Positions 58,101-64,000 of a DNA stretch of 64,000 nucleotides are shown piece by piece. Source of the DNA: Sycon ciliatum (lineage: Eukaryota; Porifera; Calcarea; Leucosolenida; Sycettidae); the NCBI RefSeq assembly GCF_964019385.1, contig NC_088643.1, positions 7,165,995-7,229,994 of the forward strand, in the 5' to 3' direction. Numbering within the stretch: the stretch's first letter is position 1; each line of letters starts with the position of its first letter. The translations under genes were made by a program, and so were the position numbers. A model generated the notes under the pieces. The model did not search any database. It was given only the letters and a program-made list of their open reading frames with translations, and was not told where the DNA came from.

Positions 58101-61100
58101 ACCTTACACGGGAGATTTCAGCTTCCTCCGCTATGTCCAGGCTTTGCCACTCTTTGCCAGACTGGCCTTCCGTGTCCACTGGTGTATCATCTTCGTCGTC
58201 AAGAATATCAACAATTATAAGATCTTCTTCGGCGGAATCGAAGTCGGCTGATCTGTCACGTACATCACCGAATTCCGCCATTGCCGCACACAGAGCATAT
58301 CAGGGTCGCAGGTCAAGACACTAAATTACCAGCCCACAATTCAACATCCAGGCAATGGTAATGAACTAAAGTACAACAAAAAGTAAAACATTAATATCCC
58401 TTTACAGTAGAACATCGATTATCCCGCGATCCGGCCTTTCCATTTCTGAAGGCACCAGCCCAAATTTGGGCTAAAATGGCATGTAACGATTCACAAGGTG
58501 TTGCAAAACTCCTCTATAGAGCTTATGCATACCCGTCACGTGGTCATGAACAACGACCAAAAATGTCCAAGTACAGTGAGTCTGAGCTGAGGCGAATCTT
58601 CGAACGTCCAGGGAGCCATACACGAGACCGTCCTGATTACCAAGGACTCCCAAATAGGCACCAAAACTGCAAAAGGTCCGTTACGGATACCGAAGCTGAG
58701 TGGCATGACGTCACGTCGACGTGCATAAGCTCTGCGTACTGAGAACTACAGTGCTCCGTTCTGCTCGTCTAGTGCTCGGTTCTGCTCGTCTACCGCTCTG
58801 CTCGTTTAGTGCTCGGTTCTCAGCTCGTCTACATTTGTAGTGCTCGGTCCTGCTCGTCTCATGCTCCGTTCTGCTCGTCTGGTGCTCCGTCTGCTCGTCT
58901 GGTGCTCCGTTCTGCCCGCCCATTGCCTCATTCTGCCGCATTCTGCTCCGATTTTGAAACCCCTGATTCTGCTCGAAATTCTGCCGGCATTATCCGCCGG
59001 GGCCTAACTGCAAAGTGCCGGGGTGTGATGAGAGCGGTGTTGTGATAGGTCCGACTTGCAGTTGGGTCAACATGAAAAGATTCACCTCTCCTCTGATGAG
59101 TTCTCAACATCATAATGGAACAAAACAAGGCTTGCCAGGAGCAACGTCTAGCTGTTGTGGAGTGTGACTAGTGCAGTGCTCATGCTGGTGTCTGCAAGCG
59201 TCGTCTGGTCTCGTCTGGTCAAAAGAAAAATCCAACACTACTCATGATTTGACGGACCTACTTAAGATGGCATCAACAAAATATGAAAAGATTACCCGAT
59301 TATGAACTTCATCTTGCCCGCCCGCGCCTTGTCCACCAATGTTGGTAAGAGCTGACGGTCGTTGGGGCCGAATATACCATGGGGCCTTATAGCCGCTGTT
59401 AGCAGATAGCCAGACCCGTCGGCGAGCATCTCTTTGTTATTTGCAGCAAGAACAATCTGCATGTGAGAGCACATAAAAATCAGAATGATTTGTGAGTTGC
59501 AGCTCGGAGTTTCATGCACCACCATCATCAGGCAACATTTCACTTGGAAAGTGTGGGTTCTTCAATTTTTGCGGCAATGTCAAAGTGTGTAGAATCTCTT
59601 TCCTTGCCTTCTCTGGTATCCATCATACTTCGAAGCAGGATGTTTGCCGCGGGGAGGTGGGGATATGTATGTCCAATGCCCTGTTACGGCATACCTCATC
59701 TCATTTTGGCATGAAGCTGTCTCTCCAGTGTGCGGTGGAGATTATGCGGCGTGGAGTGCAAAAATAGTCTATATCAAGGAGTATAATATCAGGGAGTAGA
59801 TATTTTCTCCATCACCATCGGAAAACCAGAGGCGGTCATGGATACATTGCAGTGTGCCAGGTGACAATTATTTGCCACTTCTTCCTTGCTCCCAGTGACC
59901 TCTTTATCGATCCAAACATTCATTTGAGCCATACAAGATTCGTGAACCAGGATATCCTCTGAAAGCGATCCAAAAAAAGATTCCCTCGTGCAAGGAGCAT
60001 CTGGAAGAGATACTTTTGCGTACATTCTTTCAAAAGAAAAAAAAGATGCATTGGCCGGGAATCGAACCCGGGCCCCCCGCGTGGCAGGCGAGGATTCTAC
60101 CACTGAACCACCAATGCTTGCTTGTTGTTGCAAAGCTGATAGCAGCACCTTTATGCGTCATGTACAGTGCTGCCCACTGAAATCCGATCGTGTGAACTTG
60201 AGTTGAGCTCTGCACCAGCAGACCGCATCCCGAAGTTCGCAGGTCTAGGGTTGCACAGCACCCGGTGTGGCATTGACTCGATCGATCAGATTCCATTGAG
60301 CAGCACTGTTCATGTAGCACATGGAGATCATAACAGGTCTTCACCATAGACATAGATCCCCAGATTGCACAACTGCCGATGAGCAGCTAGCGTGAGTGGA
60401 TTTGTTTCAGGATTACAACGTGTTTCATTATACTGTAGCGGACATGGAAATTCAGCCGATTTACCGGGGCCGGCGCCCTCAGCGCGCGTACAGAACGCTG
60501 CGTGCAGTGCACATGTTGATCCGATGCGACCAGCGCGCTGCAGCGCATAAATGCATGTGTGTACCGCTTGTCCACGGCTGCATGGCCAACGCCCTGGGGC
60601 CGCTAGACGTGCGACCGGATTTCCATGTCCACGACAGTATAACCAACTAGCTCTACACATGCACTCAAGAGTTGTGTTCTCTTGATAAAGTAGACTTCAA
60701 CACTGGACATGAATACCAGCTGCCAGTTAAAACAGAGAGGTTCCAGGCTGTCCAATAGAGTGCTCAATACGGAAAGGCAGAGCTAGTTCAAACAATAATT
60801 AGAGGATGAAAAATTGCTGCTCTCATTACTGTTTTCTGATGATCGCTTAGTGCGTGAAACTCGGAGTGAAAACACTTTTTTCATCCTCTTATTATTGTAT
60901 TATCTGCCAGTAAAACAGGTGGTAGAGATTCTCACCTTTTCCTGTTCAATTTTCGTCTCCGTGTAAGCATCAATAGGTTTGTGTGCGTAGGGCAGAGACT
61001 CGGTGCCGTTGGCTATGTCCGTGCCCTCGTACACCACACTAGCGCTGCTGGTCAGTACAAGACGCTGCAAGTTACACACAACAAGGTCAGAGCATACCAG

Positions 61101-63678
61101 ACACATCGACCACGTACTACAGTCCATTCATCGGAAACAGTCCTGCTGGCTTTTGAAAGTCCAATTTGGGCCGAATTGAGGATCAAAAACCCACTTTAAA
61201 AATCTCGGTTTGGGATCTGCTTTTCCATACATTTTGCCATGGCATACCTGTCCTGATCTTGTAAAACTTGGCTGAAATTTCTATTTCCTTGTTCTTGGAT
61301 CTATAGCAGAGAGATACCTATCTCCTTTAAAATAGACATTAATTTTTTTTAAATGCTACTTTGAAGAACATGCAGTGAAACATGTCTATAAGCCGACCGC
61401 GCAAGGGAGCTTACAAATGAGGTCACCGTGCACAGATGGTGTTTGTCAAGTCCAGGGTTATTTGACTCGGAATACCATCCCTTGGTCCTGGTTGTAGTGG
61501 TCTTCTGGGACAGATGGCCACCTTATCAGAATGGTCGCCTTGACATGCAGTGTCTACTGTGCCGTAATGGATTGCCCACCTAAAAAAGATACATACTGGA
61601 TCATTTAGATGCACTGCTACAGTAGGTGGTCATGCCTGCTACATTCTACCAAACAGTTTGCGTCATAGACTGCGGCGACTACTTTCGAATGGTATTGAAT
61701 ATAGCACAGGGCGTTACTTGTACAGTAAAACCTGTAGCTAAATGTACATCATGCACAATTTATGACATCATGCACAATTTATGACATCATGCACAATTTA
61801 TGACATCATGCACAATTTATGACATCATGCACAATTTATGACATCATGCACAATTTATGACATCATGCACAGTTTATGACATCATGCACAATTTATGACA
61901 TCATGCACAGTTTATGACATCATGCACAATTTATGACATCATGCACAATTTATGACATCATGCACAATTTATGACTACAGTAAAACCTGTAACTAAAGAC
62001 CACCGTGACTAGCGACCAGCCTGGTACTACAGACCACTTCGCCAGGCACGGACGGTCTCACATTCATGTATGGCTGTGCAGTGCAAACCTCTAACTAAGG
62101 ACCACCTGCCACTAAAGACTGCTTTCTCTGGCCCCAAGGGGTGGTCGTTAGTCACAGGTTTTACTGTACAAGGGTAGCATGGGTGAGCACGCACTGCCAT
62201 CTCACCTACACTACAGTCTGCACGCCATACTCACTTTCACTGAATTTGCAACACACGCCCTGATCACACATATCGTTCCCTCGATGTTCACCTTCTGAAA
62301 GAGAGCTCTGAAAGGCAGAATGCACAAGAGAGCAAACAGGGACAAAACACACCCGGCAAAACAAATGTTCACAAATAACATGTACAGGTAACGCCACTCA
62401 TCAGAGTGTGTGCAATATTCACTGCATTGCTCAAACAAATGGATACATGTACCATCTGAAAGAAGCTACCTACACCATTGAATCATGAGTCAATGCACTC
62501 AGGACCGTCAGGAGATTTTTGTAAACCATGCTCTGCAGAATATCAGTCCATCCGTTAGCAAAGGCATTTGGTGTAGCAGGGAAAATGTGATCATGCTGCC
62601 GCGCCGTTAATCTCCAACAGTTCCAACAGGCCACAGATCTCGGTGAGATTTTTCCAGCTCTTAAACACTGGCTACCCGGGGCTTGGCGGTGTGCGCACGG
62701 GACTTTCACATCGGTGGCCTGCGGGCAAGGCAGAATATTTCTCACTTCTCACAAGCAATCTTAATTTCTGGGCTCTTTCTTACCAATATCCATACATCTT
62801 CACTCTCCAAACGGTCTCTGGGCTACACCAATCACTAAAAGAAAAAGAGATATTATTCGAATTTTCGGGCAAGGCCTGAAAATTAATATCTCTTTTTCTT
62901 TTAGTGATTGGTGTAGCCCAGAGACCGTTTGGAGAGTGAAGATGTATGGACATAGTGGATGGCTACAGTGGAGTCTTCGCGTTTTGAGAAATGTCTTTCT
63001 TGCCAATGCAATTTTAAAAAGTGTGTATGTACTTCACTAAAACCTGTGTTTGCCGGACCCTGTACCAAGCGAAATCCTGTATTGATCGGACAAATGTCCA
63101 TGCACTAAGGTGCTGTGGATTGGCATGCATCCCAGGATCAAGCGAAATCCTATCATATCAGGATAGTTTCCGCTGCACCAAGGGCGTCTGGTTCGGGCAG
63201 GTTTTCCTGTACTAGCTGTTAACCTATTAGCAATACACGATGCTGCTCGAGCCTGTTTCATTCAGCTGACAAAATGCGCTCTTGACACAAAGATAAAATA
63301 ATTTAAAAATATAACTTCCGCTCCAGGATACAGGATCACAGAGGCATCAGCTTCCTCACTACAACTTGCGTATGCTCGGGCCACACGTGCACCCGGGACA
63401 AGAGACAGTTCGGGGAACATCAGCGCACGGGAAAACACTAGGCGGCTTCAATAGCAGTCGTCGCCACCAGCGTACACAACCTACTTATTGCGCTCAGGTC
63501 TCATGTGCATCCGGGACAAGAGACAGTTCGGGGAACATCAGTGCACGGGAAAACACTAGGCGGCTTCAACAGCAGTCGTCAACACCAGCGTACACACAGC
63601 CTACCTATTGTTGGTGGCAGCCGGGGGCGACGCGCAGTGGAACACAATATCCACGCCGGAGAGGGCCGGCGCCAAATC
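55121..63678 (-). CDS. NSDHL: NSDHL: sterol-4-alpha-carboxylate 3-dehydrogenase (5' end off window)
   Basis: Five minus-strand exons give 291 residues plus stop in phase: 63605-63678, 62235-62307, 60936-61064, 59296-59456 and 55121-55559. The enzyme is an NAD(P)-dependent ER short-chain dehydrogenase that oxidatively decarboxylates C4-carboxy sterols in sterol synthesis. Visible family blocks in order: [42 protein letters not shown] with the catalytic Ser, [12 protein letters not shown] with the catalytic Y-x3-[36 protein letters not shown], a hydrophobic segment [16 protein letters not shown] near the C-terminus, [20 protein letters not shown] and the end QHLRRK. The N-terminal GxxGxxG cofactor motif lies beyond the right edge. 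The exon 62235-62307 has two possible acceptors; the upstream one restores RALFQKVN and the phase. All three tRNA genes lie in its introns. Confidence 0.94.
55654..55724 (+). tRNA. tRNA-Gly (GCC)
   Basis: 71-nt cloverleaf. Acceptor GCATTGG pairs with CCAATGC plus discriminator A. The B-box is GGTTCGATTCC, the anticodon GCC is at 55686-55688 in loop CTGCCAC, and the D-arm is TGGTTCAGTGGTAGAAT. A T-run terminator follows at 55725. It lies antisense to NSDHL in its last intron. Confidence 0.97.
55838..56080. mobile_element. MITE, 'AGGGGTCGTCGCAAA' family
   Basis: 243 bp. AGGGGTCGTCGCAAAAGG...TTTTTTGTCGTCC..GAAACGAAC at the left mirrors GTTCGTTTCAAGGACGACAA...GCGACGACCCCT at the right. C- and G-runs lie inside. 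Confidence 0.8.
56196..56289. mobile_element. Short MITE, about 94 bp
   Basis: ACTCAGAGTTTAGTGTCTGA at the left mirrors TTCGGACACGGAACTCTGAGT at the right. Confidence 0.6.
56308..56684. mobile_element. MITE, 'GCGTTTGGTTGGTACGA' family
   Basis: About 377 bp. GGGGCGCGTTTGGTTGGTAC...CTAGAACAGG at the left mirrors CCTGTTCTAGATCGTACCAA...CAAACGCACCCTT at the right. A further GCGTTTGGTTGG repeat lies inside at 56356. Confidence 0.75.
56694..57105. mobile_element. MITE, 'AGAGGTTCCGGGGTACGATT' family
   Basis: About 412 bp. GGAGGTTCCGGAGTACGATT..TCGTGCCAAAATCCGT at the left mirrors ACGGATTTTGGCACGGAAAA..CGGAACCTCTCTA at the right, and a second internal inverted pair is nested inside (about 56850-57010). 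It shares its GAGAGGTT end with 39321-39491. Confidence 0.75.
57171..57241 (-). tRNA. tRNA-Gly (GCC)
   Basis: Identical over 71 nt to the copy at 55654-55724 but on the minus strand, co-oriented with NSDHL, in the same intron. A run of seven T lies downstream on its strand. Confidence 0.97.
57567..59006 (-). mobile_element. hAT-like non-autonomous transposon in NSDHL intron
   Basis: 1440 bp with ends TAGGCCCCGGCGGATAATGC and GGCATTATCCGCCGGGGCCTA, flanked by a perfect 8-bp duplication ACTGCAAA (57559-57566 and 59007-59014). Subterminal 'TTCTGCTCG' repeats occur at both sides, including a tandem cluster at 58750-58920. It carries one short ORF (57922-58281) but no transposase. Confidence 0.85.
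57922..58281 (-). CDS. Small ORF inside the hAT-like element, possible BED-type zinc finger start
   Basis: 119 residues. The N-terminal half is acidic ([19 protein letters not shown]) and the middle is basic. The end, [20 protein letters not shown], resembles the beginning of a BED/CGGBP1-like zinc finger of hAT proteins ('P.E..V..GKLFC..C'), but the second Cys and the His pair are missing. It may be a first exon or a remnant of the parental transposase. Expression unknown. Confidence 0.4.
   Translation of the reverse strand: MAEFGDVRDRSADFDSAEEDLIIVDILDDEDDTPVDTEGQSGKEWQSLDIAEEAEISRVRSMKRTSAKKDVVASGAKRTRVSLGGSTRVNVSPHQRVEEFPDEMLVVSSGKLYCEAISF
60047..60117 (-). tRNA. tRNA-Gly (GCC)
   Basis: Third identical 71-nt copy, minus strand, in the NSDHL intron between exons 59296-59456 and 60936-61064. 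Downstream on its strand is TCTTTTTTTTCTTTTG, a terminator. Confidence 0.97.
60162..60310. mobile_element. MITE, 'TGAAATCCAG' family, diverged
   Basis: TACAGTGCTGCCCACTGAAATCC at the left mirrors GATTCCATTGAGCAGCACTGT at the right. Confidence 0.65.
60430..60642. mobile_element. MITE, 'TACTGTAGCGGACATGGAAAT' family
   Basis: About 213 bp. TATACTGTAGCGGACATGGAAAT at the left mirrors GATTTCCATGTCCACGACAGTATA at the right. Confidence 0.75.
61373..61561 (+). mobile_element. Decayed MITE, 'AAACCTGTCTAAGACGACC' family
   Basis: Begins CAGTGAAACATGTCTATAAG and keeps recognisable interior blocks (CTTGGTCCTGGTTGTAGTGG, CTTCTGGGACAG). The right end is changed to GACATGCAGTGTCTACTGT. Confidence 0.6.
61749..61975. 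repeat. 19-bp tandem repeat, about 12 copies
   Basis: Unit ATGCACAATTTATGACATC with only A/G variants. Flanked on both sides by TACAGTAAAACCTGTA(G/A)CTAAA, so it lies between, or within, copies of the 61976-62168 MITE family. Confidence 0.95.
61976..62168 (-). mobile_element. MITE, pogo/Tigger-like, 'AAAACCTGTGACTAACGACC' family
   Basis: 193 bp from TACAGTAAAACCTGTAACTA to AGTCACAGGTTTTACTGTA; inverted relative to 3196-3389. Confidence 0.8.
62790..62949. repeat. Perfect inverted repeat: two 67-bp arms, 26-bp loop
   Basis: Arms 62790-62856 and 62883-62949 are exact reverse complements (left arm starts CCATACATCTTCACTCTCCA). It lies in the NSDHL intron between exons 62235-62307 and 63605-63678. 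A transcript of either strand would fold into a long perfect hairpin. Confidence 0.9.
63034..63213. mobile_element. Probable pogo/Tigger-like MITE
   Basis: CACTAAAACCTGTGTTTGCC at the left and GGTTCGGGCAGGTTTTCCTGTA at the right, with repeated CCAAGCGAAATCCT blocks inside. The ends are imperfect. Confidence 0.55.
63393..63628. repeat. Tandem duplication, 2 x 118 bp, at the NSDHL splice donor
   Basis: CCGGGACAAGAGACAGTTCG recurs 118 bp apart (63393 and 63511). The following CACTAGGCGGCTTCAA and CAGCGTACACA recur too. On the minus strand the duplicated unit includes the donor of exon 63605-63678 (AATAG|GTAGG; the copy reads AATAAGTAGG). Confidence 0.8.
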
Positions 63679-63691
63679 CTGAGTGCACAGC

Positions 63692-63823
63692 AACATTAAA
63701 AACATTAAAAACATTAAAAACATTAAAAACATTAAAACATTAAAAACATTAAAACATTAAAAACATTAAAAACACATTAAAAACATTAAAAACACATTAA
63801 AAACATTAAAAACACATTAAAAA
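63692..63823. repeat. (AAAAACATT)n tandem repeat
   Basis: About 13 copies of AACATTAAA-type units, period 9-11. A poly-G and (GA)n tract follows at 63905-63937. Any upstream NSDHL exon lies further right or beyond the window. Confidence 0.9.
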
Positions 63824-64000
63824 CACGCCCAATTGGGTCAAGTGCCAGTTTAAAAAGCTAATCATCAGTTTGATGCCACTGTAGTGTCGGTCACCGAAGA
63901 ACTGGGGGGGGGGGGGGAGAGAGAGAGAGAGAGAGAGTTCAGCCTCGTAGCCTAGACCGTTCTTATGTTCATGTATTATTAGTGCTACATGTTTATGTGC

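Noticed and set aside
59770..59810. CAGGGAGTAGATATTTTCTCC as a fourth hAT-like micro-insertion
   Set aside because: The right half is not a proper mirror and no 8-bp duplication can be fixed.
62295..62300. Acceptor immediately before KVNIEGT in NSDHL
   Set aside because: Using it breaks the phase with exon 63605-63678. The acceptor 13 bases upstream restores both phase and RALFQKVN.
35545..63678. A metabolic gene cluster of dehydratase and NSDHL
   Set aside because: The enzymes belong to unrelated pathways, and same-strand neighbours several kb apart are ordinary in animal genomes.

Overview
This is a window of animal nuclear DNA. Four genes are split into many small exons by GT-AG introns, three tRNA-Gly genes sit in introns, and the rest is dense with transposons, inverted-repeat elements and microsatellites. 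The gene and transposon set (SLC38 and SLC25 carriers, NSDHL, a Penelope-like element, a CR1/Jockey-type LINE, a RAG1-N-like transposon) points to a metazoan. A complete-looking dihydroxy-acid dehydratase, an enzyme of branched-chain amino acid synthesis, is unusual for an animal and makes an early-branching invertebrate such as a sponge my best guess. The species itself cannot be read from the sequence.

Layout. 0.2-5.1 kb, minus strand: six exons of an SLC38A11-like amino acid transporter whose 3' end leaves the window at base 1. 5.6-15 kb: transposon territory with a LINE 3' fragment, several short inverted-repeat elements, a Penelope-like element with an intact RT + GIY-YIG ORF and a hammerhead-ribozyme-like motif downstream, and a decayed LINE. 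15.9-22.3 kb: two full-length but decayed DNA transposons. The second encodes a domain like the RAG1 N-terminal zinc-binding region plus a transposase-like C-terminal part. It has perfect 30-bp terminal inverted repeats and 7-bp target duplications. 23.3-29.0 kb, plus strand: a complete nine-exon SLC25A33/36-type mitochondrial nucleotide carrier. 31.6-35.4 kb: a LINE with intact ORF2. 35.5-52.2 kb, minus strand: a dihydroxy-acid dehydratase gene with 23 exons in consistent phase, hosting a young LTR element with 215-bp LTRs and many MITEs in its introns. 55.1-63.7 kb, minus strand: NSDHL, whose 5' end leaves the window at the right edge; its introns contain the tRNA genes, a hAT-like element and a perfect 67-bp-arm hairpin.

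The host genes are not an obvious pathway cluster. They cover amino acid transport, mitochondrial pyrimidine nucleotide transport, branched-chain amino acid synthesis and sterol C4-demethylation. All reading frames were assembled by eye from splice sites and checked by exon phase. The most unusual structures are the RAG1-N-like transposon with its 304-bp and 26-bp derivatives, and a second class of 27-49 bp hAT-like micro-insertions flanked by perfect 8-bp direct repeats.
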